From NCBI RefSeq assembly GCF_002845745.1, contig NZ_PIUM01000018.1:1-64000 (forward strand): a DNA stretch of 64,000 bases, read 5' to 3'. Source of the stretch: Telmatospirillum siberiense (GTDB taxonomy: Bacteria > Pseudomonadota > Alphaproteobacteria > Rhodospirillales > Magnetospirillaceae). Positions within the stretch are counted from its first letter, which is position 1. Each line of letters opens with the position of its first letter. A program made the translations under genes and the position numbers. Below, in pieces: positions 8,791-17,964 of this stretch. A model generated the notes under the pieces. It was not told the origin of the DNA. It searched no databases and saw only the letters and a program-made list of their open reading frames with translations.

Positions 8791-10497
8791 TCAGAACAGG
8801 AAATAGCGCTGGGCGAGCGGCAGCTCGCGGGCCGGTTCACAGGTCAGCAACTGTCCGTCGGCCCGCACCTCGTAGGTTTCCGAATCGACCTCGATGACGG
8901 GGCAGGCGTCGTTGTGAATCATCGCCGCCTTGGTCAGGCCCCGTGTGCCCGACACCGGCAGGATCCGACGGCGCAGACCCAGTTGGCTCCCGATACCGGC
9001 CTCGGCCGCCGTGCCGCTGACGAAGGTCACGCAACTGTGGGACAAGGCGCCGCCGAAAGCGCCGAACATCGGACGATAATGCACGGGCTGCGGAGTGGGG
9101 ATCGAGGCATTGGGATCGCCCATGGCGGCCGAGGCGATGGAACCGCATTTCAGGACCATGTCCGGCTTGACGCCGAAGAAGGCCGGCTTCCATAGGACGA
9201 GGTCGGCCAGCTTGCCCACCTCGACCGATCCGACATGGGCCGAGATACCGTGGGTGATCGCCGGATTGATGGTGTATTTGGCGATGTAGCGCTTGACCCG
9301 GTGATTGTCGTTGGCGCCGTCTCCGGACAGGGCGCCGCGCTGGGTCTTCATCTTGTGGGCCGTCTGCCAGGTGCGGATGATCACCTCGCCGATGCGGCCC
9401 ATGGCCTGACTGTCCGAGGACATCATGCTCATGGCGCCGAGGTCGTGGAGAATATCCTCGGCGGCGATGGTCTCGCGGCGGATCCGGCTTTCGGCGAAAG
9501 CCACGTCCTCCGGAATGCGGGGGTCGAGGTGATGGCAGACCATCAGCATGTCCAGATGTTCATCCACCGTATTGACGGTGAACGGCCTGGTCGGATTGGT
9601 CGAGGAGGGCAGAACGTTGGCGACGCCGCACAGCCGGATGATGTCCGGCGCATGGCCGCCTCCGGCGCCCTCGGTGTGGAAGGCGTGGATGGTGCGCCCC
9701 TTGAAGGCCGCCACCGTGTCCTCGCAGAAGCCCGATTCATTCAGCGTATCGGTATGGATGGCGACCTGGACATCCATCTGGTCGGCCACCGACAGGCAGG
9801 TGTCGATGGCGGCCGGCGTGGTGCCCCAATCCTCGTGCAGTTTGAGCCCGCACGCCCCCGCCTGGACCTGTTCGATCAGGCCTTCCGGCCGGGTGGCGTT
9901 GCCCTTGCCGAAAAAACCGAGGTTGATCGGCAGACCCTCGGCGGCCTGGAGCATGCGCGCCAGATGCCAGGGACCCGGCGTGCAGGTGGTGGCGTTGGTG
10001 CCGTCGGCCGGTCCGGTGCCTCCGCCCAACAGAGTGGTCACTCCGGAATGCAGCGCGTCCTCGATCTGTTGGGGGCAGATGAAATGAATGTGGCTGTCGA
10101 TACCCCCGGCGGTGAGGAGGCGGCCCTCGCCGGCGATGATCTCTGTGCCGGGGCCGATGACGATGTCGACGCCCGGCTGGATGTCCGGATTTCCGGCCTT
10201 GCCGATGGCCGCGATGCATCCATCCTTCAATCCGACGTCGGCCTTGACGATACCCCAGTGATCGACGATCAGGGCATTGGTGATGACCGTGTCGACCGCC
10301 CCTTCCGCCCGTGAGGCCTGGGATTGCCCCATGCCGTCGCGGATGACCTTGCCGCCGCCGAACTTGACCTCTTCGCCATAGAGGGTCCGGTCCTCTTCGA
10401 CCTCGATGATGAGATCGGTGTCGGCCAGGCGCACCTTGTCGCCGGTGGTGGGACCGAACATGGCGGCATAGGCCTGTCTTTCGATTTCATAAGCCAT
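8791..10497 (-). CDS. ureC: Urease alpha subunit
   Basis: The 568-residue catalytic subunit hydrolysing urea to ammonia and carbamate in the cytoplasm. Nickel ligands are visible in order: HIHF ([14 protein letters not shown]), the lysine that is carbamylated in GLKLHEDWG, and the histidines of the [13 protein letters not shown] and [14 protein letters not shown] blocks. The flap histidine region MVCHHLD is intact. Length equals the family norm (566-570). It lies between ureB (2-base gap) and ureE (2-base gap) in the usual ABCEFG order. Confidence 0.98.
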   Translation of the reverse strand: MAYEIERQAYAAMFGPTTGDKVRLADTDLIIEVEEDRTLYGEEVKFGGGKVIRDGMGQSQASRAEGAVDTVITNALIVDHWGIVKADVGLKDGCIAAIGKAGNPDIQPGVDIVIGPGTEIIAGEGRLLTAGGIDSHIHFICPQQIEDALHSGVTTLLGGGTGPADGTNATTCTPGPWHLARMLQAAEGLPINLGFFGKGNATRPEGLIEQVQAGACGLKLHEDWGTTPAAIDTCLSVADQMDVQVAIHTDTLNESGFCEDTVAAFKGRTIHAFHTEGAGGGHAPDIIRLCGVANVLPSSTNPTRPFTVNTVDEHLDMLMVCHHLDPRIPEDVAFAESRIRRETIAAEDILHDLGAMSMMSSDSQAMGRIGEVIIRTWQTAHKMKTQRGALSGDGANDNHRVKRYIAKYTINPAITHGISAHVGSVEVGKLADLVLWKPAFFGVKPDMVLKCGSIASAAMGDPNASIPTPQPVHYRPMFGAFGGALSHSCVTFVSGTAAEAGIGSQLGLRRRILPVSGTRGLTKAAMIHNDACPVIEVDSETYEVRADGQLLTCEPARELPLAQRYFLF

Positions 10498-10499
10498 GA

Positions 10500-10817
10500 T
10501 CAGTTCCCTCCTTCGAGAGGCCCGTTGACCAACCCGTTGAATCCCCAGACGGTGCGGTTGCCCGAGAACGCCACCAGGGTAACATCGCGGGTCTGGCCCG
10601 GTTCGAAACGGATCGCCGTGCCGGCCGGGATATCCAGGCGGAAGCCCCTCGCCTTGTCGCGATCGAAGGCGAGCGCCCGGTTCGTCTCATGGAAATGGAA
10701 GTGCGATCCCACCTGGATGGGACGGTCGCCGGTATTGGCCACGGCCAGGGTGATGGTGGCGCGGCCCTCGTTCAGCACCAGGCTGCCGGGAGCGGTGATA
10801 ATTTCGCCGGGAATCAT
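10500..10817 (-). CDS. ureB: Urease beta subunit
   Basis: A 105-residue structural subunit of urease, forming the (alpha-beta-gamma)3 trimer with UreC and UreA. It begins with the family signature [11 protein letters not shown] and contains [18 protein letters not shown] and the late FGFNGLVNG-like [14 protein letters not shown]. It is separate from ureA, as in most proteobacteria, not fused as in Helicobacter. It sits 14 bases after the ureA stop and 2 bases before ureC. Confidence 0.97.
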   Translation of the reverse strand: MIPGEIITAPGSLVLNEGRATITLAVANTGDRPIQVGSHFHFHETNRALAFDRDKARGFRLDIPAGTAIRFEPGQTRDVTLVAFSGNRTVWGFNGLVNGPLEGGN

Positions 10818-10831
10818 CTTAAAGCCTCATC

Positions 10832-11134
10832 TCATCGGATCGGAGCATGCACGGTCACCAGTTTGGTCCCGTCGGGGAAGGTGGCTTCCACCTGGATCTC
10901 GTGGATCATCTCGCTGATGCCGTCCATCACCTGCGCGCGTGTCAGCACCTTGGCGCCGTCCTGCATCAGTTCGGCCACCGACCGGCCGTCACGGGCGCCT
11001 TCGACGACGAAATCGGTGATCAGGGCCACGGCTTCCGGATAGTTGAGTTTGACGCCCCGTTCCAGCCGGCGGCGCGCCACGATGGCCGCCATGGCGATCA
11101 ACAGTTTGTCTTTGTCCCTTGGCGACAAATTCAC
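10832..11134 (-). CDS. ureA: Urease gamma subunit
   Basis: A 100-residue urease gamma subunit starting (M)[19 protein letters not shown], with the conserved [21 protein letters not shown] and the C-terminal [18 protein letters not shown]. The start is a GTG at 11134, because AAAGGAGG sits about 7 bases upstream and 100 residues is the exact family length; the frame continues further upstream only as non-homologous basic sequence. It follows ureD by 16 bases. Confidence 0.96.
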   Translation of the reverse strand: MNLSPRDKDKLLIAMAAIVARRRLERGVKLNYPEAVALITDFVVEGARDGRSVAELMQDGAKVLTRAQVMDGISEMIHEIQVEATFPDGTKLVTVHAPIR

Positions 11135-11150
11135 CGGAATCCTCCTTTTT

Positions 11151-12029
11151 TCAAATATGCCAAAGCCTGGGCAGCGTCTTCGGGCAGCTGCCGGCCGCCG
11201 CGCGCAACTCACCCCAGGCGTATCCGAAGGATCGTCTGAGGGTCTGGGCGTCGGCGGAGAGCCAACGGGCGATCAGGATACCATTGACGATGGTGGCGCC
11301 GAAACGCACCTGCGAATGATCGGGGCAGGCGCGCAGGATGGTCAGGAAGGGCGGGGGATCGTCCACCACCAGGGCCAGGGTGGCCATGGCGTGACAGCCG
11401 TCGAACCCCGCTCCGTCGTCCAGGCGGCCGGCGATGTCGCCGTCGAGATGCAAGGCGTCGGACCAGACCATCCTGCCGTTCCTTCGAATGGTCCAGGCAT
11501 CGCGGATCAGGCCGTGGTTCATTCTTTCACCGCGCGCGGTGCGGCCGAAAACCAGCATTTCCCCGGCTAGCAGGCGGCCCCCCTGGGCGACGTCGACATC
11601 GGTGCAGCGCCGCAGCCGGGCATTGTCGAACAGGATGGTTTCCTGGGGCAGATATTCGAGCCATCCGTCGCGTCCCACCGAAAGCCGGACGTCGATACGG
11701 CCGTCGGCACCGCTCGAACGATAGATCTTCTCGGCGGCCTGGGCGACGAACAGGCCGGAGGCCCCGTCCTCCACGCGCAGGTCGAAGGCCAAGCTGTCGC
11801 CGCCCACCAATCCGCCCGAAGTGGTGACCAGCGCCGCCGTCAGGGGATCGCCGGAGGCGGCGGTGGGAAAGAGAACGCGCAAGGGCGAGACTTGCCGAAG
11901 ATCCGCCAGGTCGGTCTTTCCGTCCCGGGTGGTCAGGCGAACCTCCGCGATTCCGTGCATGCCGGGAGGGGGCGGGGACGAGGCGTCAAGTTCTTGAGTT
12001 CCGTCAAACGGTGAGATAGCGGCGAACAT
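11151..12029 (-). CDS. ureD: Urease accessory protein UreD
   Basis: A scaffold protein that binds apo-urease with UreF and UreG and channels nickel. Family features include [19 protein letters not shown] near the N-terminus, the central [24 protein letters not shown] and [10 protein letters not shown], then [15 protein letters not shown]. The C-terminal FRFAWGELR-type motif is present as [12 protein letters not shown] place the start at the ATG at 12029, which has GGAGG just upstream and overlaps the 3' end of urtE by 26 bases, giving 292 residues; an ATG at 11960 (269 residues) is possible. The overlap joins the urt and ure genes into one transcription unit. Confidence 0.93.
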   Translation of the reverse strand: MFAAISPFDGTQELDASSPPPPGMHGIAEVRLTTRDGKTDLADLRQVSPLRVLFPTAASGDPLTAALVTTSGGLVGGDSLAFDLRVEDGASGLFVAQAAEKIYRSSGADGRIDVRLSVGRDGWLEYLPQETILFDNARLRRCTDVDVAQGGRLLAGEMLVFGRTARGERMNHGLIRDAWTIRRNGRMVWSDALHLDGDIAGRLDDGAGFDGCHAMATLALVVDDPPPFLTILRACPDHSQVRFGATIVNGILIARWLSADAQTLRRSFGYAWGELRAAAGSCPKTLPRLWHI

Positions 12030-12699
12030 CGGCCTCCACCAATTCTGCGGCCGATCCGGCCATGACGACTTCGCCGCGTTCCATGACGGCAAAGTCGTCA
12101 GCCAGTTCGCGCGCGAATTCAAAATATTGTTCGACCAGGACGATGGCCATGGTTCCGCCGGAGGCCAGCATCCTGATGACCCGTCCGATGTCCTTGATGA
12201 TCGACGGCTGGATGCCCTCGGTCGGTTCATCGAGGATCAGGAGGCGAGGGCGGGTGACCAGCGCGCGGGCGATGGCCAATTGCTGCTGCTGGCCGCCCGA
12301 CAGATCGCCGCCGCGCCGGCCCAACATGTCCTTCAGGACCGGGAACAGCGTGAAGATCTCGGGCGGAATGCGGCTTTGGCTGCGTGGCAGCGGGGCGAAG
12401 CCGGTTTCCAGGTTTTCCTTCACCGAAAGCCGGGCGAAGATTTCGCGGCCTTGCGGGACGAAGCCGATGCCGCGCCGCGCCCGTTCATAGGCGGGCAGGC
12501 GGGTGATCTCCCGATCCTCCCAGCCGATGCTGCCGCTTTCAACGGACTGCAGGCCCATGATGGCCCGCATCAGGCTGGTCTTGCCGACGCCGTTGCGCCC
12601 CAGCACGCAGGTCACCTTGCCCTTTCGCGCGGTCAGGGAAACGCCGCGCAGCGCCTGGCTGGCGCCGTAGAACAGGTTGATGTCGTCGACTTTCAGCAT
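12004..12699 (-). CDS. urtE: Urea ABC transporter ATPase UrtE
   Basis: A 231-residue cytoplasmic ATPase of the LivF type that powers urea uptake with UrtD. Walker A is LGRNGVGKTSLM (about residues 35-46), the ABC signature is LSGGQQQQLAIARAL, and Walker B is RLLILDEPTEGIQPS. The TEGIQPSII segment separates UrtE from general branched-chain amino acid LivF proteins and recurs in urea operons. The start at 12699 (MLKVDDINLFYGAS) is 11 bases after the urtD stop. Confidence 0.95.
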   Translation of the reverse strand: MLKVDDINLFYGASQALRGVSLTARKGKVTCVLGRNGVGKTSLMRAIMGLQSVESGSIGWEDREITRLPAYERARRGIGFVPQGREIFARLSVKENLETGFAPLPRSQSRIPPEIFTLFPVLKDMLGRRGGDLSGGQQQQLAIARALVTRPRLLILDEPTEGIQPSIIKDIGRVIRMLASGGTMAIVLVEQYFEFARELADDFAVMERGEVVMAGSAAELVEADVRRYLTV

Positions 12700-12710
12700 G
12701 ATTGTGCGTT

Positions 12711-13517
12711 TCACCGTCCCAGATAGACTTCGACGACGCGGGGATTGGATTGTACGGCGTCGATGCTGCCTTCGGCCAGGACCGAGCCTTCGTGCAGGAC
12801 CGTCACCTTGGCCGCCAGCGAGCGGACGAATTCCATGTCGTGCTCGACCACCACCAGCGAGCGCTCTCCCAGCGAACGGTCGCGGGACAAATCGAGAATG
12901 AGGGCGGCCGTCGCCTCGGTTTCGGCGTCGGTGAGGCCGGCCACCGGTTCGTCGAGCAGCAGAAGGCGCTGGTCCTGCATCAGCAGCATGCCGATCTCCA
13001 GCCATTGTTTTTCCCCATGGGACAATTGGCCGGCCGGAAGTTTCGCCTTGTCGGTGAGGCCGACCAGGGTGAGGACCTGGCCGATGCGGTCCTTCGCCTC
13101 GCCCGAAAGGGTGAAAAACAGGGTGGCCAGGGTGCCGCGCGGACCTTTCAGGGCCAGTTCCAGGTTGTCGAATAGGGAAAGCTTTTCGAAGACCGTCGGT
13201 TTTTGGAACTTCCGGCCGATTCCGAGGTTGGCGATGGCCGCCTCGTCGAGGCGGGTCAGGTCGACGTGGCCATCGAAGAGGACGTCGCCCGCGTCGGGAC
13301 GGGTCTTCCCGGTGATGACGTCCATCATGGTGGTCTTGCCGGCGCCATTGGGGCCGATCACGGTGCGCAATTCGCCCGGCGCGATGACCAGCGAGAGGGC
13401 GTTGAGCGCCTTGAAGCCGTCGAAGCTGACGGTCACGCCGTCCAGATAGAGGATGCTGCCCTGGGCAGGTGACCCCGAGCCGCGCGGCTCGTCGATGGGA
13501 AGGCTCTCGTCAGGCAT
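12711..13517 (-). CDS. urtD: Urea ABC transporter ATPase UrtD
   Basis: A 268-residue LivG-type ATPase partner of UrtE. Walker A is IGPNGAGKTTMMDVITGKTRP, the Q-loop region IGRKFQKPTVFEKLS is typical of urea transporters, the variant signature is LSHGEKQWLEIGMLL, and Walker B is LLLLDEPVAGLTDAE. The LSHGEKQWLEIGML variant is a mark of UrtD. The N-terminal 20 residues (MPDESLPIDEPRGSGSPAQG) are a variable lead-in. It overlaps the urtC stop region by 8 bases. Confidence 0.95.
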   Translation of the reverse strand: MPDESLPIDEPRGSGSPAQGSILYLDGVTVSFDGFKALNALSLVIAPGELRTVIGPNGAGKTTMMDVITGKTRPDAGDVLFDGHVDLTRLDEAAIANLGIGRKFQKPTVFEKLSLFDNLELALKGPRGTLATLFFTLSGEAKDRIGQVLTLVGLTDKAKLPAGQLSHGEKQWLEIGMLLMQDQRLLLLDEPVAGLTDAETEATAALILDLSRDRSLGERSLVVVEHDMEFVRSLAAKVTVLHEGSVLAEGSIDAVQSNPRVVEVYLGR

Positions 13518-14646
13518 GCTTTTCCTCCCGTGCCGGCGGAGCCTTCGGGCGCCGTCGGTGCAGGCGCCCGGCCAGGCCGGTCAGTCCGTCGGGCAGGACC
13601 AGGGTAACGGCGATGAACAGGGCGCCCAGGAAAAACAGCCAGGCATCGGGCAGGGCGCCGGTCAGCCAGGTTTTCGCGGCATTGACGGCCAGGGCGCCGA
13701 GGATGGCGCCGACCAGGGTGCCCCGCCCGCCGACCGCCACCCAGATGGCGATTTCAATGGAATTGGCCGGCGAAAATTCCGACGGATTGATGATGCCGAC
13801 CTGCGGGACATAGAGCGCCCCGGCGATGCCGGCCAGGGCGGCCGACAAGGTGAAGGCGAACAGCTTGGTAGCGGTCACCGAATAGCCCAGGAACCGCACG
13901 CGACTTTCCGCGTCGCGCATGGCCATCATCACCCGGCCGAGCTTCGATGCCACGACGAAGCGGCAAATGAGGAGAGCTGCGCCCAGCGCGACGACGCTGG
14001 CCGCGTAAAGCGCCACCTTGGTCGTCTGATCGCGCAGGTCGAAGCCCAGAAGATCCTTGAAGTCGGTCAGGCCGTTGTTACCGCCGAACCCCATTTCGTT
14101 GCGAAAGAAAGCCAGCATCAGCGCGAAGGTCATGGCCTGGGTGATGATCGACAGATAGACCCCGGTGATGCGCGAGCGGAAGGCCAGCCAGCCGAACACC
14201 AGGGCGAGGCAGGCGGGCACCAGGACCACCATGAGGGCGGCGAAGGCGAAATGGTCGAAGCCCATCCAATACCAGGGCAACTCCTTCCAGGCCAGGAAGA
14301 CCATGAAGTCCGGCAGCAGCGGGTTGCCATAGACGCCCCTGGTGCCGATCTCGCGCATCAGATACATGCCCATGGCGTAGCCGCCCAGGGCGAAAAAGGC
14401 GCCATGACCCAGGGAAAGGACGCCGGCATATCCCCAGACCAGATCGAGCGCCAGCGCCAGCAGGCCGTAGCACAGATATTTGCCGAGCAGTGGTATCATG
14501 TAGTTGGGCAGATGCAGGGCCGAGTTTTCGCCCGGAAGCAGATTGAGAAGCGGAACGAGGCCCAGGAGGACGGCGCCGACGACGGCGAAACTCAGCCAGA
14601 AGCGGCGGTCGTGGAATTGCAGGAGGCGATGGAGGGGCGACGTCAT
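13510..14646 (-). CDS. urtC: Urea ABC transporter permease UrtC
   Basis: A 378-residue inner-membrane permease of the LivM class with about 9-10 hydrophobic helices. The segment LDLVWGYAGVLSLGHGAFFALGGYAMGMYLMRE is the conserved branched-chain/urea permease core, and the EAA-like region is RDAESRVRFLGYSV. The insertion between the early helices (MREIGTRGVYGNPLLPDFMVFLAWKELPW) is typical of UrtC and absent from most LivM. It lies 18 bases downstream of urtB and overlaps urtD. Confidence 0.95.
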   Translation of the reverse strand: MTSPLHRLLQFHDRRFWLSFAVVGAVLLGLVPLLNLLPGENSALHLPNYMIPLLGKYLCYGLLALALDLVWGYAGVLSLGHGAFFALGGYAMGMYLMREIGTRGVYGNPLLPDFMVFLAWKELPWYWMGFDHFAFAALMVVLVPACLALVFGWLAFRSRITGVYLSIITQAMTFALMLAFFRNEMGFGGNNGLTDFKDLLGFDLRDQTTKVALYAASVVALGAALLICRFVVASKLGRVMMAMRDAESRVRFLGYSVTATKLFAFTLSAALAGIAGALYVPQVGIINPSEFSPANSIEIAIWVAVGGRGTLVGAILGALAVNAAKTWLTGALPDAWLFFLGALFIAVTLVLPDGLTGLAGRLHRRRPKAPPAREEKHA

Positions 14647-14664
14647 GGGGTTTTGAGTCCTTCC

Positions 14665-16272
14665 TCATCCCTCGATGGAGCGCCCTTTGAGGGCGAACAG
14701 GCCGCGCGGCCGCTTTTGGATGAACAAAATGATGAAGACCAGCACCAGGATCTTGCCCAGCATGGCTCCCGCGTAAGGCTCCAGGAATTTGTTGACGACG
14801 CCCAGGCTGACCGCCCCCAGCAGGGTACCCCAAAGGGAGCCTACGCCGCCGAAGACCACCACCATGAAACTGTCGACGATATATCCCTGTCCCAGGTTGG
14901 GGCTGACGTTGCCGATCTGCGACAGGGCGACGCCGGCAATCCCGGCGATCCCCGAGCCGAGCCCGAAGGTCAGCGCGTCCACCCGCCCGGTGCGGATGCC
15001 CATGGCGGCAGCCATCGGCCGGTTCTGCGCGACGGCGCGCATCTGCAGGCCGAAGCGGGAATAGCGGAGCAGGGCGGCGAGCGCGCCCAGCACCACCAGG
15101 CAGAAGACGATGATGATCAGGCGGTTCCAGGTCAGGATGAAGCCGCCGCTCATGTCGATGCCGCCGGTCATCCAGGCGGGATTGGCCACTTCCTTGTTGG
15201 GGGCGCCGAAGATGGTGCGCACCAACTGCTGCAGGACGAGGCTGATGCCCCAGGTGGAAAGCAGGGTTTCCAGCGGCCGTCCGTAGAGGAAACGGATGAC
15301 GCCCCGTTCCAGCGCGATGCCGACCGCCCCGCTGATCAGGAAGGCGACCGGCACGGCGACCACCAGATAGGCGTCGAAGGCCGACGCTGGCAGCCACATG
15401 CGGAAACATTGCTGCACGACATAGGTGGCGTAGGCGCCCAGCATGATCATCTCGCCATGGGCCATGTTGACCACCCCCATGACGCCGAATGTGATGGCCA
15501 GGCCGATGGCCGCCAGCAGCAGCACGCTGCCCAGAGAGAAGCCTTCGAACAGATGGGCGCCGATGCCGATGAGCGCGATCCTTTGGCGGATGCCCGAGAT
15601 TGCCTGGTCGGCGGCACGCCGCACCGCCTGATCCCGCTCCCCGTCCTGGAGACGTTCGAGCAGGCCCAGCATCGTCGGGTCGGTGGAGGAGGCGAGGGTG
15701 TGAATCGCCGTCAAGCGGACGGTCCGATCGGCATCGCGCAATTGCAAGCCGGCCAGCGCCGTCGTCATGACGGACCCTGTCGCCGGATCGGTCTCCTGGG
15801 CCAGCGCCCTCTGCAAGAGATCGACCGCCTCGGCTGACTTGGAATCGGCGACCGCGCGGGCCGCGCCGCGGCGTTTTTCCGGATTGGGATCGAACAGCGA
15901 GAGTTGCCCGATCGCCCCTTCGATGGCGCCACGCACGCGGTTGTTGGCCGAAACGTCGGACAGATCGGCCGGATCGACGCCCGTGACCGGCTGACCATCC
16001 ATCGCGTCGCGATAGACGTCGCCATCGGCGTAGAGCAGCCGTCCGTCCTCGGCGGCGGACAGCCTTGAATCGAGCAACGCCTGGAGCACCGGCACGGCAC
16101 GCGGGTCGCCCAGCGCCGCCAGGGTTTCGACCGCCTTGATCTTTTCGTCGAAATCATCGCTGTTCAGCGCCGCCACGGCACCGGCGAAATCCGGACGATC
16201 ACCGGCACCGGCCGGGTTATTCCAGGCCGTCGCGACAAGAAACAGAAAAAAGGCGACGGATATGATTTTCAC
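14665..16272 (-). CDS. urtB: Urea ABC transporter permease UrtB with N-terminal HEAT-like domain
   Basis: A 535-residue LivH-type permease. A signal-like start (VKIISVAFFLFLVATA) is followed by a periplasmic HEAT-like helical domain of about 220 residues (KAVETLAALGDPRAVPVLQAL and similar). The membrane permease proper comes next, with LAAIGLAITFGVMGVVNMAHGEMIMLGAYATY. The extra N-terminal domain is characteristic of UrtB and distinguishes it from LivH. I take a GTG start at 16272; a GTG at 16281 is equally possible and neither has a strong ribosome-binding site. The 68-base gap after urtA holds a hairpin. Confidence 0.93.
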   Translation of the reverse strand: MKIISVAFFLFLVATAWNNPAGAGDRPDFAGAVAALNSDDFDEKIKAVETLAALGDPRAVPVLQALLDSRLSAAEDGRLLYADGDVYRDAMDGQPVTGVDPADLSDVSANNRVRGAIEGAIGQLSLFDPNPEKRRGAARAVADSKSAEAVDLLQRALAQETDPATGSVMTTALAGLQLRDADRTVRLTAIHTLASSTDPTMLGLLERLQDGERDQAVRRAADQAISGIRQRIALIGIGAHLFEGFSLGSVLLLAAIGLAITFGVMGVVNMAHGEMIMLGAYATYVVQQCFRMWLPASAFDAYLVVAVPVAFLISGAVGIALERGVIRFLYGRPLETLLSTWGISLVLQQLVRTIFGAPNKEVANPAWMTGGIDMSGGFILTWNRLIIIVFCLVVLGALAALLRYSRFGLQMRAVAQNRPMAAAMGIRTGRVDALTFGLGSGIAGIAGVALSQIGNVSPNLGQGYIVDSFMVVVFGGVGSLWGTLLGAVSLGVVNKFLEPYAGAMLGKILVLVFIILFIQKRPRGLFALKGRSIEG

Positions 16273-16300
16273 GAAGGTCACCGGGCGAGACTGTTCCGTT

Positions 16301-16326
16301 CCCCCGGGAACACCGATCCCCGGGGG
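16301..16326 (-). terminator. Stem-loop between urtA and urtB
   Basis: A perfect 8-bp GC stem, cccccggg (16301-16308) and cccggggg (16319-16326), lies just behind the urtA stop on the minus strand. No T-run follows in the direction of transcription, so it is more likely a partial terminator or RNA-stabilising hairpin that keeps the binding protein in excess over the membrane subunits than a full stop. Confidence 0.5.
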
Positions 16327-16340
16327 AGCATCACGTTTTT

Positions 16341-17567
16341 CTACTGGGCGGCCGGTTTGCCGCCGGCGATGAAGGGGCTCCAGGGTTCGCCCTTGACCAC
16401 GTCCTTGGTTTTCCAGACCACGCTGAACTGCGCGTTCGGCTTGATCTCGCCGATCATCACCGGCTTGGACAGGTGGTGGTTTTCGTTCATCACCGCGGTT
16501 CCGCCGGTCAGGTTTTTCACCGTCTGGCCGATCATCGCGGTCCGCACCGCGTCGACATTGGTGGTGCCGGCCTTGGTCACCGCCTGGGTCCACATCTTGA
16601 AGCCGATGTAGGTGGCTTCCATCGGATCGTTGGTGGTGCGCTTGTCGTTCTTCACGAAGGCGTGCCACTGCTTGATAAAGGCAGCGTTTTCAGGGGTCTT
16701 GATGGATTCGAAGTAGTTCCAGGCGGCCAGATGGCCGACCAGATTCTTGGTGTCGATGCCGGCCAGTTCCTCTTCGCCGACCGAGAAGGCGACCACGGGG
16801 ATGTCGGAGGCCTTGATGCCCTGGTTGGCCAGTTCCTTGTAGAAGGGGACATTGGCGTCGCCGTTGATGGTCGAGACCACGGCGGTCTTCTTGCCGGCCG
16901 AGGCGAACTGCTTGATCTTGGAAACCTCGGTCTGCCAATCGGAGAAGCCGAAGGGCGTGTAATTCTCAAGGATGTCTTCGTCGGCGACGCCCTTCGAATG
17001 CAGGAAGGCGCGGAGAATGGTGTTGGTGGTGCGCGGATAGACGTAATCGGTGCCTTCCAGCACCCACCGCTTGGCGCCGCCGCCGTCCTTGCTCATCAGA
17101 TATTCGACGGCCGGGATCGCCTGCTGGTTGGGCGCTGCGCCGGTATAGAAGACGTTTTTCGATTCCTCTTCGCCCTCGTATTGGACGGGGTAGAACAAGA
17201 GGCCGTTGTCCTGCTCGAAGACGGGCAGCACCGACTTGCGCGAGACCGATGTCCAGCAGCCGAAGACCACCGCGACCTTGTCCTTTTCCAGAAGCTCGTG
17301 GGCCTTTTCCGCGAACAACGGCCAGTTCGAAGCCGGGTCGACGACGACGGCCTCCACCTTCCTGCCCAACAGGCCGCCCTTCTTGTTGATGTCGTCGACC
17401 ATCATCAGGACCGTGTCCTTCAGCGTCGTCTCGCTGATCGCCATGGTGCCGGAAAGGGAATGAAGCACACCGACTTTGATGGTGTCCTCGGCGGCCCCCA
17501 CCGCGTGAGAGGAAACGGTAGCCGCGATAATCGCGCCAACCCCGGCAATTGCTCGCATCAGTTTCAT
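16341..17567 (-). CDS. urtA: Urea ABC transporter substrate-binding protein UrtA
   Basis: A 408-residue periplasmic binding protein with a signal peptide (MKLMRAIAGVGAIIAATVSSHAVGA, cleavage after HAVGA-A likely). The mature part is a type I periplasmic fold: TIKVGVLHSLSGTMAISETTLKD is the UrtA signature, and VFGCWTSVSRKSVLPVFEQ, LFYPVQYEGEEESKNVFYTGA and YVYPRTTN belong to the urea-binding subgroup. It is the first gene of the urea block, downstream of a sigma54-like promoter, and is separated from urtB by a hairpin, so it is probably the most abundant product. Confidence 0.96.
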   Translation of the reverse strand: MKLMRAIAGVGAIIAATVSSHAVGAAEDTIKVGVLHSLSGTMAISETTLKDTVLMMVDDINKKGGLLGRKVEAVVVDPASNWPLFAEKAHELLEKDKVAVVFGCWTSVSRKSVLPVFEQDNGLLFYPVQYEGEEESKNVFYTGAAPNQQAIPAVEYLMSKDGGGAKRWVLEGTDYVYPRTTNTILRAFLHSKGVADEDILENYTPFGFSDWQTEVSKIKQFASAGKKTAVVSTINGDANVPFYKELANQGIKASDIPVVAFSVGEEELAGIDTKNLVGHLAAWNYFESIKTPENAAFIKQWHAFVKNDKRTTNDPMEATYIGFKMWTQAVTKAGTTNVDAVRTAMIGQTVKNLTGGTAVMNENHHLSKPVMIGEIKPNAQFSVVWKTKDVVKGEPWSPFIAGGKPAAQ

Positions 17568-17608
17568 GGGTGTCTTCCTTGGAAGCCATTAAGAATGCCT
17601 GCTGTTAC

Positions 17609-17623
17609 GCAATTTATGGGCCA
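17609..17623 (-). promoter_or_regulatory. Sigma54-like promoter of the urea operon
   Basis: On the minus strand the sequence reads TGGCCC-ATAAA-TTGC, matching the -24/-12 consensus TGGCAC-N5-TTGC with one change and the correct 5-base spacer. It ends about 42 bases before the urtA start codon. Urea uptake and urease genes are often under NtrC and RpoN control, so both sequence and context fit. I do not see a convincing NtrC box in the upstream sequence. Confidence 0.6.
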
Positions 17624-17662
17624 GACGCGGCGGGGCGCCTGAAATTATCGGTGGCATCGGGG

Positions 17663-17708
17663 CGCGACAGGGGAAGGGGGAAACCCGCGACAGGGGAAGG
17701 GGGAAACC
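17663..17708. repeat. Perfect 23-bp tandem duplication
   Basis: Two exact, adjacent copies of a 23-base unit (cgcgacaggggaag... ending gggaaacc) occupy 17663-17685 and 17686-17708, upstream of the urtA promoter. Farther upstream is a small palindrome, actat-ccaa-atagt (17803-17816). The rest of the gap 17568-17964 shows no gene. The duplication could be a slippage product or a pair of sites for an activator. Confidence 0.8.
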
Positions 17709-17964
17709 ATGGTGTGATTTGATGCTGTTACGGAGAGCAGATGCCCAAAAAATGGGCGGTTTATCGAAGCGGTCCGCGCAGGTTTTTCCTGTGCGGGCTT
17801 CAACTATCCAAATAGTGCAGGGAGAGTTGAAATAGTGACGAGAGGTCATGATGTGATGTGATGACGCGCCGCCGAAGCCGGAGGCGTGGACGGCATATCG
17901 CCCTTGAGGCTCCGGAGCGCTTATTTCGCCCCGAAGCCTCAAGGGAACGAGCGTCAGGAGTCAG

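Noticed and set aside
13453-15837. A 794-codon open frame on the plus strand
   Set aside because: It lies antisense to urtD, urtC and urtB, whose protein motifs are certain. Its translation is rich in Gln, Gly, His and Asp, as expected of the complement of GC-rich coding DNA.
17803-17816. Palindrome actat-ccaa-atagt as an NtrC binding site
   Set aside because: It does not match the NtrC consensus with GCAC/GTGC ends; only the sigma54-like promoter is reported.
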